Assembly (NCBI RefSeq): GCF_003464165.1
Contig: NZ_QSEK01000002.1
Coordinates: 1 to 64,000 of the forward strand
DNA: 64,000 bases
Direction: 5' to 3'
Source: Eubacterium sp. AM49-13BH
GTDB taxonomy: Bacteria; Bacillota; Clostridia; Lachnospirales; Lachnospiraceae
Positions 24,636 through 34,118 of the stretch are shown here, one piece after another; the first letter of the stretch is position 1, and each line of letters begins with the position of its first letter. Position numbers and translations under genes: made by a program. Below the pieces are notes generated by a model, which did not search any database, had not been told where the DNA came from, and saw only the letters and a list, made by a program, of their open reading frames with translations.

Positions 24636-26432
24636 ATGGCAGAGTCAATGGTTGGCTTAAAGAGATCGCACAGATGTACAGAGGTTTCATCGGCTGATAT
24701 TGGTAAGAAGGTTACTGTTATGGGTTGGGTTGCCAAGAGAAGAAATCTTGGTGCACTTATTTTCGTTGATTTAAGAGACAGAAGCGGTATTCTTCAGATT
24801 CTTTTTGACGAGAATATAATTGGTAAGGAAGGTTTTGACAAGGCATATACACTTCGTAATGAATTCGTAATCGCTGTTGAGGGTGAAGTTGTTAAGAGAA
24901 GTGGTGCTATTAATGAGAATTTAAAGACAGGTGATATTGAGATTGCTGCTAAGACTTTAAGAATTCTTTCTGAGTCAGAGACACCTCCATTCCCAATTGA
25001 GGAGAATATCCAGACAAAGGAAGATATCAGACTTAAGTACAGATGTCTTGATCTTAGAAGACCTGATATCCAGTCTAATATTATTATGAGAAGTAAGGTT
25101 GCAACTCTTACAAGAGCATTCCTTGCAAAGGAAGGGTTCTTGGAGATTGAAACACCTATGCTTACTAAGTCTACACCAGAGGGAGCAAGAGATTACCTTG
25201 TACCAAGCCGTATTCATCCAGGCAAGTTCTATGCACTTCCACAGTCACCACAGCTTTTTAAGCAGATGCTTATGTGCTCTGGTTATGACAGATATATGCA
25301 GATTGCAAGATGCTTCAGAGATGAAGATTTAAGAGCAGACAGACAGCCTGAATTCACACAGATTGATATGGAGTTATCATTCGTTGATGTTGATGATGTA
25401 ATTGATGTTAATGAAAGACTTCTTGCATACCTCTTCAAGGAAGTCCTTGATGTAGATGTAAAACTTCCAATCCAGAGAATGACATGGCAGGAAGCTATGG
25501 ACAGATTCGGTTCAGATAAGCCAGATTTAAGATTCGGTATGGAATTACAGAATGTATCAGATATCGTTAAGGACTGCGGATTTGGCGTATTTACGGGAGC
25601 ACTTGAAAATGGTGGTTCTGTAAGAGGTATCAATGCAAAGGGACAGGGAAGCATGCCTCGTAAGAAGATTGATGCACTTGTTGATTTTGCTAAGGGATAT
25701 GGTGCTAAGGGTCTTGCTTATATTGCAATTCATGAAGATGGTTCATATAAGTCATCATTTGCAAAGTTTATGACAGAGGAGCAGATGGATGCTCTTGTTA
25801 AGGCTATGGATGGTGAAGCAGGAGATCTTCTTTTATTCGCTGCTGACAGAAATAAGATTGTATGGAATGTACTTGGTGCATTAAGAGTAGAACTTGCAGG
25901 CCAGATGGGACTTCTTAATAAGTCTGATTATAAGTTCTTATGGGTAACAGAGTTCCCACAGTTTGAATGGTCAGATGAAGAAGAAAGATTTGTTGCAATG
26001 CATCACCCATTCACAATGCCTATGGATGAGGATCTTGATATGCTTGAAACTAATCCTGGGGCAGTTCGTGCCAAGGCTTATGATATTGTTCTTAACGGAA
26101 CAGAAATCGGTGGTGGTTCAGTAAGAATCCATCAGGCTGATGTTCAGAGCAGAATGTTCAAGGCACTTGGACTTACAGATGAGGTCGCTAATGAAAAGTT
26201 CGGATTCCTTCTTGATGCATTTAAGTATGGTGTACCACCACACGCAGGACTTGCATATGGTCTTGACAGACTTGTAATGCTTATGGCTAAGAGGGATTCA
26301 ATCAGAGATGTCATTGCTTTCCCTAAGGTAAAGGATGCATCTTGTCTTCTTACTAATGCACCTGATGTTGTAGATGCTAAGCAGCTTGATGAACTTTCGA
26401 TTAAGATTGAAGAAGAGAAAACTGAAGAGTAA
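24636..26432 (+). CDS. aspS: Aspartyl-tRNA synthetase
   Basis: The 598-residue enzyme has the full bacterial-type layout: an OB-fold anticodon domain starting HRCTEVSSADIGKKVTVMGW, class II motif 2 with FRDEDLRADRQPEFTQIDME, the GAD insertion domain in the middle (about 290-420) and motif 3 GLAYGLDRLVMLMA near the end. It charges tRNA-Asp with aspartate. Length matches the family. GAAAGAGG upstream provides the ribosome binding site. A terminator follows. Confidence 0.97.
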   Translation: MAESMVGLKRSHRCTEVSSADIGKKVTVMGWVAKRRNLGALIFVDLRDRSGILQILFDENIIGKEGFDKAYTLRNEFVIAVEGEVVKRSGAINENLKTGDIEIAAKTLRILSESETPPFPIEENIQTKEDIRLKYRCLDLRRPDIQSNIIMRSKVATLTRAFLAKEGFLEIETPMLTKSTPEGARDYLVPSRIHPGKFYALPQSPQLFKQMLMCSGYDRYMQIARCFRDEDLRADRQPEFTQIDMELSFVDVDDVIDVNERLLAYLFKEVLDVDVKLPIQRMTWQEAMDRFGSDKPDLRFGMELQNVSDIVKDCGFGVFTGALENGGSVRGINAKGQGSMPRKKIDALVDFAKGYGAKGLAYIAIHEDGSYKSSFAKFMTEEQMDALVKAMDGEAGDLLLFAADRNKIVWNVLGALRVELAGQMGLLNKSDYKFLWVTEFPQFEWSDEEERFVAMHHPFTMPMDEDLDMLETNPGAVRAKAYDIVLNGTEIGGGSVRIHQADVQSRMFKALGLTDEVANEKFGFLLDAFKYGVPPHAGLAYGLDRLVMLMAKRDSIRDVIAFPKVKDASCLLTNAPDVVDAKQLDELSIKIEEEKTEE

Positions 26433-26442
26433 GATATATTTA

Positions 26443-26470
26443 TTCCCGCACGATTGTGCGGGAATTTTTG
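26443..26470 (+). terminator. Rho-independent terminator of aspS
   Basis: CCCGCAC and GTGCGGG form a 7-base G+C-rich stem around GATT, followed by AATTTTTG. Confidence 0.85.
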
Positions 26471-26553
26471 TGCATATCGGAATCAGATTTATTGCATATC
26501 ATTAAAAATGTGATACAATGAAAGCAATACATCGCTTTAAAGAGGAGAAGTAT

Positions 26554-27696
26554 ATGTTAGATCTGAATGAGATACGAAATAATATTGACAAAATCGACAG
26601 CCAGCTTGTTGAGTTGTTTGAAGAGAGAATGAAACTGACAACTGAGGTTGCAGAATATAAGATTGAGACAGGTAAGAAGGTTCTTGATCCGGCAAGAGAG
26701 AAAGCTAAGTTGGAATCAGTTAAGAAACTTGTTAAGAATCCTGATAATGTTCATGCTATTGATGATCTGTTTGCACAGATTATGGCTAACTCAAGAAAGA
26801 ATCAGTATATGCTTCTTGAAAAGATGGGACAGACATTAAGAGAGCCATATGAGGCTATTGATGAGATTAATAAGAAAGATTGCAAGGTAGTATATCAGGG
26901 GGTTCCGGGTGCATATTCATACGCTGCCATGGTTAATTTCTTTGGCAAGGATGTTGATAATTTCAATGTTCCTACATGGAGAGAGTGCATGGAAGCAGTT
27001 AAGCAGGGGAAAGCTGATTATGCAGTTCTTCCTATTGAGAATTCCAACGCAGGAATTGTTGCGGATGTGTATGATCTGTTACAGGAATATGATAATTACA
27101 TAATTGCAGAGACTTATGTTAAGATTGAACATTTGTTATTAGGGCTTCCGGGAACTGACCTTGAAAATGTAACTGCTGTATATTCTCATCCACAGGGACT
27201 TATGCAGTGTGACAGATTCTTAGATACTCACAAGGACTGGCAGAGAATCAGTCAGGCTAATACAGCACTTGCAGCAAAGATGATTTTTCAGGAGCATAAT
27301 AAGACTCATGTTGCTATTGCAAGTAAGGAAGCTGCAGAGCTTTATGGTCTTGATATCTTAAAAACTGGAATTACAGATCAGGAAGGCAATACGACAAGAT
27401 TTGTTATTGTTACTAATGCAAGAAAGTTTGTTAAGAATGCACAGAAGATGAGTATTGTATTTGAGACAGCTAATGAAGCCGGAACTCTTTATAACCTGTT
27501 AAGCCATATTATATATAATGGTCTCAATATGAATAAGATTGAATCAAGACCAATTGAGGGCAATGTAGAGGGAAAGAGATGGAATTTCCGTTTCTTTGTT
27601 GATTTTACCGGTAATATTGATGATCCAAGAGTTATGAATGCGTTAAGAGGTATTGAAGAGGAAGCTGAGTCAATTAAGTTGCTTGGAAACTATTAA
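26554..27696 (+). CDS. pheA: Bifunctional chorismate mutase / prephenate dehydratase
   Basis: The 380-residue protein carries an AroQ-type chorismate mutase (about 1-85; NNIDKIDSQLVELFEERMKL), then prephenate dehydratase (from about 107; YQGVPGAYSYAAM, later LPIENSNAGIV and the GNTTRFVIV catalytic motif) and a C-terminal ACT domain with IESRPIEG that binds phenylalanine. It converts chorismate to phenylpyruvate in phenylalanine synthesis and is probably inhibited by phenylalanine. Start ATG 26554 has AAGAGGAGAAG upstream; the longer in-frame start at 26518 has no site. Confidence 0.95.
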   Translation: MLDLNEIRNNIDKIDSQLVELFEERMKLTTEVAEYKIETGKKVLDPAREKAKLESVKKLVKNPDNVHAIDDLFAQIMANSRKNQYMLLEKMGQTLREPYEAIDEINKKDCKVVYQGVPGAYSYAAMVNFFGKDVDNFNVPTWRECMEAVKQGKADYAVLPIENSNAGIVADVYDLLQEYDNYIIAETYVKIEHLLLGLPGTDLENVTAVYSHPQGLMQCDRFLDTHKDWQRISQANTALAAKMIFQEHNKTHVAIASKEAAELYGLDILKTGITDQEGNTTRFVIVTNARKFVKNAQKMSIVFETANEAGTLYNLLSHIIYNGLNMNKIESRPIEGNVEGKRWNFRFFVDFTGNIDDPRVMNALRGIEEEAESIKLLGNY

Positions 27697-27757
27697 TGTG
27701 TTAGAATTATAAAGATGTTATCAGACAATAAGCTATTAAATAAGTGAGGAAATTAAA

Positions 27758-28984
27758 GTGAATTTAGAAGAAGCAAAGCTGAAGCTTTCAAAGTACGGTC
27801 AGGAACAGATATTAAGATATTATGATGAATTATCAGATGATGAGAAGAATGCACTTCTTGAGCAGGTTGATAAGACTGATATGGAAGTTTTATCAGCAAT
27901 TGAACATAAGTCTGAACTTGTTAAGAAAGGTGAGATTACACCTCTTGATGCAATGGAACTTGATGAGATAAAAGCTAACTATGATACATTTAAGAATACA
28001 GGTGTAGAGGCAATTAAGGCCGGTAAGGTTGGAGCAATTCTTCTTGCAGGTGGAATGGGAACAAGACTTGGTTCTGATAATCCTAAGGGAATGTATAATG
28101 TAGGTATTAACAAGGAACTTTATATATTTGAGTGTCTTATTAACAATCTTATGGATGTCGTTAAAGAGACAGAAACATATATACATTTATTTGTTATGAC
28201 AAGTGAGAAGAATAATGATGTTACAGTCTCTTTCTTTAAAGAAAATAACTTCTTTGGATATAAGAGCGAGTATGTACATTTCTTCAAACAGGAGATGGCA
28301 GCAGCTACTGATTATGACGGTAAGATATATCTTGAAGAGAAGGGAAGAATGGCTACATCACCTAATGGTAATGGTGGCTGGTATATCTCTTTAAAGAAGG
28401 CTGGATTAACACAGGTTCTTGAGAACAATGGAATTGAGTGGTTGAATGTATTCGCTGTTGATAATGTTCTTCAGAGAATTGCAGACCCTGTATTTATCGG
28501 TGCAACAATTGAAAAACACTGTGCAGTTGGTTCTAAGGTTGTAAGAAAGGCAGCTCCCGATGAGAAGGTTGGCGTTATGTGTCTTGAAGATGGCAAGCCT
28601 TCTATTGTTGAGTATTATGAACTTACTAAAGAGATGATGGATGCCAAGAATTCAAAGGGTGACCCTGCATATAATTTCGGAGTTATTCTTAACTATCTGT
28701 TCAGGGTTTCTGATCTTGAAACAATTGTTGGGAAGAATCTGCCATTACATATTGTTGAGAAGAAGATTCCATATATTGATGCTGATGGTAATTTAATTAA
28801 GCCAGAAAAGCCTAACGGATATAAGTTCGAAGGTCTTGTTCTTGATATGATTCATGAGCTTGACAGCTGCCTTCCATTTGAGGTAGTAAGAGAAAAGGAA
28901 TTTGCTCCAATTAAGAATGCAACAGGTGTTGATTCAGTTGAAACAGCAAGAGAACTTCTTAAGAAGAATGGTGTTGCAATTTAA
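27758..28984 (+). CDS. UDP-sugar pyrophosphorylase (UDPGP/UAP type)
   Basis: The 408-residue protein matches eukaryotic-type UTP:sugar-1-phosphate uridylyltransferases: LLAGGMGTRLGSDNPKGMYN near 92 is the nucleotide-binding loop, followed by GNGGWY near 208, FAVDNVLQRIADP near 232 and VVRKAAPDEKVGVM near 262. Family members make UDP-GlcNAc, UDP-GalNAc or UDP-glucose; the sequence does not allow me to choose. It begins with GTG and has GTGAGGA upstream. It stands between pheA and the purine leader and would supply cell-wall or glycan precursors. Confidence 0.85.
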   Translation: MNLEEAKLKLSKYGQEQILRYYDELSDDEKNALLEQVDKTDMEVLSAIEHKSELVKKGEITPLDAMELDEIKANYDTFKNTGVEAIKAGKVGAILLAGGMGTRLGSDNPKGMYNVGINKELYIFECLINNLMDVVKETETYIHLFVMTSEKNNDVTVSFFKENNFFGYKSEYVHFFKQEMAAATDYDGKIYLEEKGRMATSPNGNGGWYISLKKAGLTQVLENNGIEWLNVFAVDNVLQRIADPVFIGATIEKHCAVGSKVVRKAAPDEKVGVMCLEDGKPSIVEYYELTKEMMDAKNSKGDPAYNFGVILNYLFRVSDLETIVGKNLPLHIVEKKIPYIDADGNLIKPEKPNGYKFEGLVLDMIHELDSCLPFEVVREKEFAPIKNATGVDSVETARELLKKNGVAI

Positions 28985-29013
28985 TACATTTTGTTGTATG
29001 TTATTAATAAGCG

Positions 29014-29147
29014 CTGTACAACTGGCGGAAGATGCTTAAAAAGCATTGTGGGATAACCCACAGGGAGTACAGTTTATATTAAGAAAAAGCCGACCGCCTG
29101 GGCAATGTTAAGCTATAAGCTGCGTTCCCAGGCGGTCGGCTTTTTGC
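29014..29147 (+). promoter_or_regulatory. ZTP (pfl) riboswitch with intrinsic terminator
   Basis: CTGTAC (29014-29019) pairs with GTACAG (29067-29072) around ACTGGCGG and a hairpin with GTGGGATAACCCAC. A second part contains GCCGACCGCCTGGGCA (29099-29114), the signature of the ZTP/ZMP riboswitch, whose CCGCC can form the pseudoknot with GGCGG. CCCAGGCGGTCGGC (29127-29140) is an exact complement of GCCGACCGCCTGGG and is followed by TTTTT, so unliganded RNA should terminate. ZMP is the substrate of the downstream formyltransferase, so accumulation turns on its own consumption. Confidence 0.9.
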
Positions 29148-29172
29148 ATTTGCCGCATGCGGCAAATTAGTA

Positions 29173-29288
29173 GTGATGAGGATTGGAGTGAAAATTCACA
29201 ATCATGCTTGCATGGATTGGGATTTTTTTACGGATATTCCCATCGCTACTCGCACAAAAGAACCATGAATAGCGAACGCAGTCATCAC
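29173..29288 (+). other. Second possible structured leader before the purine genes
   Basis: After the ZTP terminator, GTGATGA (29173-29179) can pair with TCATCAC (29282-29288), enclosing a hairpin GATTG...CAATC (29181-29203) and a GGGAT/ATTCCC stem near 29219-29245. The closing strand lies 9 bases before the ribosome binding site. No known riboswitch motif was recognised, so this is only a fold seen by eye. Confidence 0.35.
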
Positions 29289-29307
29289 ATTTAACAGGAG
29301 GTCAGTT

Positions 29308-30026
29308 ATGACAATTAAGAACCTTTCAGAGGAATTATCAGGATGTGCTTATCCAGGCAGAGGAATTGTTGCCGGTATGTCAGAGGATGGTAAGAAGGCA
29401 GTTTCAGCTTACTTTATTATGGGAAGAAGCGAGAGCAGCCGTAACCGTGTATTCATACAGGACGGAGAGGGTATCAGAACAGAGGCTTTTGATCCATCAA
29501 CACTTTTAGTTGCACCAGAGCTTATTATCTATGCTCCTGTAAGAGTACTTGGCAATAATACTATTGTTACTAATGGAGACCAGACTGATACGGTTTATGA
29601 CGGTCTTTCAGAAGGTAAGACATTTGAAGAATCTTTAAGAGTAAGAAAATATGAGCATGATGCTCCTAACTATACTCCAAGAATCTCAAGTGTACTTCAT
29701 ATTGAGAATAATGAATATTCATATGCAATGTCTATATTAAAGAGCCACAATGGCAATCCTGACATCTGTGAAAGACACACATATACATATGATGCAGCGT
29801 TTGCAGGAGAAGGACATTATATCCATACATATATGGGCGATGGCAATCCACTTCCAAGCTATGATGGAGAGCTACATGGGTTAAGATATCTGGTGATATT
29901 GAAGAATTCACACAGATGATCTGGAATAATCTTAATGCAGATAACAAAGTTTCACTTTTTGTAAGATATATTGATATTGCTACAGGTGAATACGAAACAA
30001 GAATAATTAACAAGAATGTAAAGTAA
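29308..30026 (+). pseudogene. PurO-like IMP cyclohydrolase, frameshifted
   Basis: The frame starts TIKNLSEELSGCAYPGRGIV and carries FIMGRSESSRNRVF, LIIYAPVRVLGNNTIVTNGD and ERHTYTYDAAFAGEGHYIHT, the pattern of the archaeal-type IMP cyclohydrolase PurO, which closes FAICAR to IMP. At 29872 the frame breaks. Adding one C (GAGCT to GAGCCT) gives GEPTWVKISGD and continues to the natural stop at 30024, making 239 residues. The upstream frame alone would end after an unrelated LHGLRYLVILKNSHR tail. Ribosome binding site AGGAGG is strong. This gene and the next perform the last two purine steps that PurH does in most bacteria, and both lie under the ZTP riboswitch. Confidence 0.8.
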
Positions 30027-30041
30027 TTAAGGAGAAAGAAT

Positions 30042-31217
30042 ATGAACGAATTTCAGTTAAAATACGGATGTAACCCTAATCAGAAGCCTTCAAGAATATT
30101 TATGGAAGACGGAAGTGACCTTCCTGTAGAGATTCTTAACGGCAGACCAGGATATATTAATTTCCTTGATGCATTTAACGGATATCAGCTTGTTAAGGAG
30201 TTAAAGAAGGCTACAGGACTTCCAGCAGCTACATCTTTCAAGCATGTATCTCCAGCAGGTGCTGCAGTAGGACTACCTCTTACAGATGTTGAGAAGAAGA
30301 TTTACTGGGTTGATGAAGCAATCGGAGAATTAAGCCCAATCGCATGTGCATATGCAAGAGCAAGAGGTGCGGACAGAATGTCATCTTTCGGTGATTTCAT
30401 ATCATTATCAGATGTATGTGATGTTGCTACAGCAAAGCTTATCCAGCATGAGGTTTCAGATGGTATTGTTGCTCCTGGATATGAGCCGGAGGCACTTGAG
30501 ATATTAAAGGCTAAGAAGAAGGGTAACTATAATATCATTAAGATTGACCCTGAGTATAAGCCTGAACCAATTGAGAGAAAGCAGGTATTTGGAGTAACAT
30601 TTGAGCAGGGAAGAAATGAGTTCGTTATTGATAAGGAGCTTTTATCAAATGTTGTAACAGAGAACAAGGAAATCCCTGAATCAGCTAAGATTGATATGAT
30701 TATTGCTCTTATCACACTTAAGTATACACAGTCTAATTCTGTATGCTATGTTAAGAATGGACAGGCAATCGGTATCGGAGCAGGACAGCAGTCAAGAATC
30801 CATTGTACAAGGCTAGCAGGTCAGAAGGCTGATAACTGGTATCTGCGTCAGAATCCAAAGGTTCTCAATCTTCCATTTAAGGAAGGTGTGGGTCGTGCTG
30901 ACAGAGATAATGCAATTGACCTCTATATTGGTGATGAATATGAAGATATTCTCAATGACTGGGAGAGAGTATTCACAGAGAAACCATCTGTATTCACTGT
31001 TGAAGAAAAGAAAGAATGGCTTGCAGGTAATACTGATGTAACAATCGGTTCGGATGCATTCTTCCCATTCGGAGATAATATTGAGAGAGCATACAAGTCA
31101 GGTGTTAAGTATGTAGCACAGCCTGGTGGTTCTGTAAGAGATGATCAGGTTATTGAAACAGCCAATAAGCGTGGAATGGCTATGTGCTTTACTGGAATGA
31201 GACTGTTCCATCATTAA
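30042..31217 (+). CDS. AICAR formyltransferase, stand-alone
   Basis: The 391-residue protein matches the transformylase half of PurH without the cyclohydrolase half. The catalytic motif SFKHVSPAGAAVG lies at about residue 65, with RDNAIDLYIGDEYEDIL and DAFFPFGDNIERAYKSGVKY towards the end, as in PurH. It transfers a formyl group from 10-formyl-tetrahydrofolate to ZMP (AICAR). The pairing with the PurO-like gene 15 bases upstream explains how the final steps are completed. A terminator follows. The riboswitch upstream responds to ZMP/ZTP, the substrate of this enzyme. Confidence 0.92.
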   Translation: MNEFQLKYGCNPNQKPSRIFMEDGSDLPVEILNGRPGYINFLDAFNGYQLVKELKKATGLPAATSFKHVSPAGAAVGLPLTDVEKKIYWVDEAIGELSPIACAYARARGADRMSSFGDFISLSDVCDVATAKLIQHEVSDGIVAPGYEPEALEILKAKKKGNYNIIKIDPEYKPEPIERKQVFGVTFEQGRNEFVIDKELLSNVVTENKEIPESAKIDMIIALITLKYTQSNSVCYVKNGQAIGIGAGQQSRIHCTRLAGQKADNWYLRQNPKVLNLPFKEGVGRADRDNAIDLYIGDEYEDILNDWERVFTEKPSVFTVEEKKEWLAGNTDVTIGSDAFFPFGDNIERAYKSGVKYVAQPGGSVRDDQVIETANKRGMAMCFTGMRLFHH

Positions 31218-31228
31218 TAATGATTTTT

Positions 31229-31275
31229 GGCGAATGTCAACTTATGAGAATAACAAAGTTGACATTCGCCTTTTT
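31229..31275 (+). terminator. Rho-independent terminator of the purine genes
   Basis: GGCGAATGTCAAC (31229-31241) and GTTGACATTCGCC (31258-31270) form a perfect 13-base stem followed by TTTTTC. Confidence 0.88.
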
Positions 31276-31320
31276 CAGTTCTATAATCTAATAAATATTT
31301 TTCAAAAGAGGTATGTATAT

Positions 31321-32283
31321 ATGACACCATTAGAACTGGCAGAAGAGATTATTAACGGAAGAAGAATTAAAAGACAGGATGATTTGACATTTTTCCTTAA
31401 CTGTGACTTAGATGAGCTTTGCGAGGGTGCGGACAGAATAAGAAAGCATTTTGTTGGAGATAAGGTTGACTTATGTTCTATAATTAATGGGAGAAGCGGC
31501 AAATGTCCAGAAGACTGTAAGTATTGCGCCCAGTCTGCACACAATCATACTGACTGCGAAGTATATGATTTTCTTCCAGAAGAGGATATTGTAAAGGCAT
31601 GTAAGCTGAATGAGTCAGAAGGTGTTGACCGTTTCTCAATTGTTACGGCTGGAAAAGCTCTTACTGGTGAAGAATTTGAAAAGGCTGTTCATGCTTATGA
31701 GACTATGAATAAAGAATGTGATATTGAGCTGTGTGCATCTATGGGATTTCTTAATGCTGAGCAGCTTCACAGACTTCATGAAGCAGGTGTTACAAGTTAT
31801 CACCATAATATTGAGACTTCAAGAAGAAATTTTCCTAATATATGCACTACACATACATATGACATGAAGATTGAGACTTTGAAGCTTGTAAAAGCGGAAG
31901 GCATGTGGGCATGTTCAGGTGGTATAATAGGAATGGGCGAAGACTGGGAAGACAGACTTGATATGGCAATAAGTCTTGCGGAAGTCGGAGTTGACTCTAT
32001 TCCTCTTAATACACTTATGCCAATTAAGGGTACACCTCTTGAGAATGAGAGAAGACTTACTGAGCCTGAGATATTAAGAACAATTGCATTCTTTAGATAT
32101 ATTAACCCAGAGGCTGATATAAGACTTGGTGCAGGAAGAGCACTTCTTACAGGAGACGGAATCAAGGCATTTCAGTCTGGTGCGTCTGCTACTATTACAG
32201 GTAATATGCTTACTACTGTTGCATGTGCTACAATTAGAAGCGATAAGAATATGTTAAAGGACATTGGAAGAGAGACAAAATAA
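31321..32283 (+). CDS. bioB: Biotin synthase
   Basis: The 320-residue radical SAM enzyme has C62, C66 and C69 in GKCPEDCKYCAQSAHN, the BioB cluster motif, then YHHNIETSRRNFPNICTTHTY, which supplies a cysteine ligand to the second [2Fe-2S] cluster, and GIIGMGEDWEDRLDMA. It inserts sulfur into dethiobiotin. Start ATG 31321 has AAGAGG upstream. No other biotin gene is nearby, and the stop overlaps the following lipoprotein start by one base, which suggests one transcript with the phosphonate-type transporter. Confidence 0.93.
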   Translation: MTPLELAEEIINGRRIKRQDDLTFFLNCDLDELCEGADRIRKHFVGDKVDLCSIINGRSGKCPEDCKYCAQSAHNHTDCEVYDFLPEEDIVKACKLNESEGVDRFSIVTAGKALTGEEFEKAVHAYETMNKECDIELCASMGFLNAEQLHRLHEAGVTSYHHNIETSRRNFPNICTTHTYDMKIETLKLVKAEGMWACSGGIIGMGEDWEDRLDMAISLAEVGVDSIPLNTLMPIKGTPLENERRLTEPEILRTIAFFRYINPEADIRLGAGRALLTGDGIKAFQSGASATITGNMLTTVACATIRSDKNMLKDIGRETK

Positions 32284-33332
32284 TGAAATTAACAAAATAT
32301 TTGAAAAAAGGAATGGCTGTGTTACTTACAGCGACATTTTGCATGGGATTATCAGCAGGGCTGACAGGCTGTGGAAAAGATACAACTAAAGAAGATTCTA
32401 AGGATATTGATACATTCAGAATAATGATTGCACCGTATCAGGATGCTGATACGCTGCTTACAGGACTTGAGCCTCTTGGAGGCATGATTAAAGATGAACT
32501 TGCTGCACAGGGCTATAATGTAGGCAATGTTGAGATTACAGTAGGAACATCTTACAGTGCAGTAGGAGAAGCTTTAAGTGCCGGAACAGCGGATGCAGGC
32601 TTTATCTCTGGCGGAACTTATGTTACATATGATGATGACTGTGATGTTCTGCTTACTGCACAGAGAAAAGCTATTAACAAGGATTCTCTTAATGCCAAGG
32701 ACTGGAATGATGGAACGGAGGAGACATTTACAGATAATCTTACAACATATTACCGTTCAATAATTCTTGCAGGACCAAGTACTAAGGGACAGGAGCTTGC
32801 TGCCAAGGTCAATGCAGGACAGAAGCTTACATGGGATGATTTGAATGGTGCAACATGGGCTGTAATGGGTGCTTCATCAGCATCAGGTTATATATACCCA
32901 AGTCTGTGGCTTTACAATAATTATGGGAAGCAGATAAGTGACCTTGCCAATGTCGTACAGTCTGATTCATATACAACATCTATGTCAAGACTTGCAGCAG
33001 GACAGGTTGATGTTATTGTCGGATTTGCACATATGAGAGCAAAATATGCAGCTAACTGGATGAGCAAATTCGGTGGTACAGATGATTGTTATAAACAGAC
33101 TGCAGTTTTGGCAGTGACAGATCAGATAATGGATGATACAATATGTGTTAGTAAGAATTCAGATATTATGTCAGAAGGCTTTAAGAAAGCATTTGCAGAT
33201 GCTTGTATTAATATAGGAAAAAGTGAAGACGGACTTAAAGTTTTGAATGTATTAAGCCATATTGGATATCAGTATGCCCAAAGCTCTGATTATGATGCAG
33301 AGCGTGCGGCGCAGAATATGTTAAAGAAATAA
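32283..33332 (+). CDS. phnD: Phosphonate-type solute-binding lipoprotein (PhnD)
   Basis: The 349-residue protein has a signal sequence with lipobox LTGC and a PhnD/PBP2-type body: FRIMIAPYQDADTLL, SYSAVGEALSAGTADAGFIS, WAVMGASSASGYIYPSLWLY and IVGFAHMRAKYAANW. Such proteins bind phosphonates, phosphite or phosphate outside the cell. It is followed by the matching ATPase and fused permease. No C-P lyase gene is in the window, so the true substrate may be something other than a phosphonate. Confidence 0.85.
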   Translation: MKLTKYLKKGMAVLLTATFCMGLSAGLTGCGKDTTKEDSKDIDTFRIMIAPYQDADTLLTGLEPLGGMIKDELAAQGYNVGNVEITVGTSYSAVGEALSAGTADAGFISGGTYVTYDDDCDVLLTAQRKAINKDSLNAKDWNDGTEETFTDNLTTYYRSIILAGPSTKGQELAAKVNAGQKLTWDDLNGATWAVMGASSASGYIYPSLWLYNNYGKQISDLANVVQSDSYTTSMSRLAAGQVDVIVGFAHMRAKYAANWMSKFGGTDDCYKQTAVLAVTDQIMDDTICVSKNSDIMSEGFKKAFADACINIGKSEDGLKVLNVLSHIGYQYAQSSDYDAERAAQNMLKK

Positions 33333-33365
33333 TTCACCTTTAAGCTGTCTGGGAGGACAATATAC

Positions 33366-34118
33366 ATGTTACAGATAGACAGTGTGAGTAAATTATATAA
33401 AGGTGGAGACAAAGCCCTTGATAACATTAGTTTTTCAGTAGAACAGGGTGAATTCATATCAGTAATTGGAAAGAGTGGTGCTGGAAAGACCACTCTTTTT
33501 CGCTTGCTTAATGGAATGATTAAGCCAACTGCAGGCCGAATTATTATTAATAACCAGAATTTTACAAAACTTAAGGGAAGAAAGAAAAGAGATATTCAGA
33601 AAACAATAGGCACTATATATCAGGATTTCTGCCTTGTTGATACAATTACCTGCTTAGACAATGTGCTTAATGGGGCATTGGCAGATAGAAATGCTTTTCA
33701 GGCACTTTTTGGTATATTTACTAAGGAGCAGAAGGAATATGCAAGAAAGCAGCTTGAAGCAGTGGGATTATCTGAAAAAATGTATTCATATGCGGGAAAA
33801 CTTTCGGGTGGACAGAAACAGAGAGTTGCAATTGCAAGGGCACTAATGCAGAAGCCTGATATTATTCTTGCGGATGAACCGGTTGCTTCTCTAGACCCAT
33901 ATAGTGCAGAACAGATTACTGATATTCTTGTACAGCTTAACAGGCAGTACAATATAACGGTTATTATGAACAGTCATTCAGTAGAGCTTGCATTGAAGAA
34001 ATCAGACAGAATTATAGGAATTGCTGGTGGCAGACTTGTACTTGATAAAAAGTCGTCAGAGGTAACAAATGAGGATATTGAATTCATATATGGTGGTGCG
34101 TATGAAAAGTATGAATAG
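33366..34118 (+). CDS. phnC: Phosphonate-type ABC transporter ATPase (PhnC)
   Basis: The 250-residue ATPase has Walker A GKSGAGKTTLFRLLNG, the Q-loop YQDF, signature LSGGQKQR, Walker B IILADEPVASLDP and switch histidine MNSHSVE. It follows the PhnC pattern, including the Q-loop region IYQDFCLVDTITCLDNVLNG. It lies 33 bases after phnD and its stop overlaps the permease gene by 17 bases. It powers import through the two-domain permease. Confidence 0.88.
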   Translation: MLQIDSVSKLYKGGDKALDNISFSVEQGEFISVIGKSGAGKTTLFRLLNGMIKPTAGRIIINNQNFTKLKGRKKRDIQKTIGTIYQDFCLVDTITCLDNVLNGALADRNAFQALFGIFTKEQKEYARKQLEAVGLSEKMYSYAGKLSGGQKQRVAIARALMQKPDIILADEPVASLDPYSAEQITDILVQLNRQYNITVIMNSHSVELALKKSDRIIGIAGGRLVLDKKSSEVTNEDIEFIYGGAYEKYE

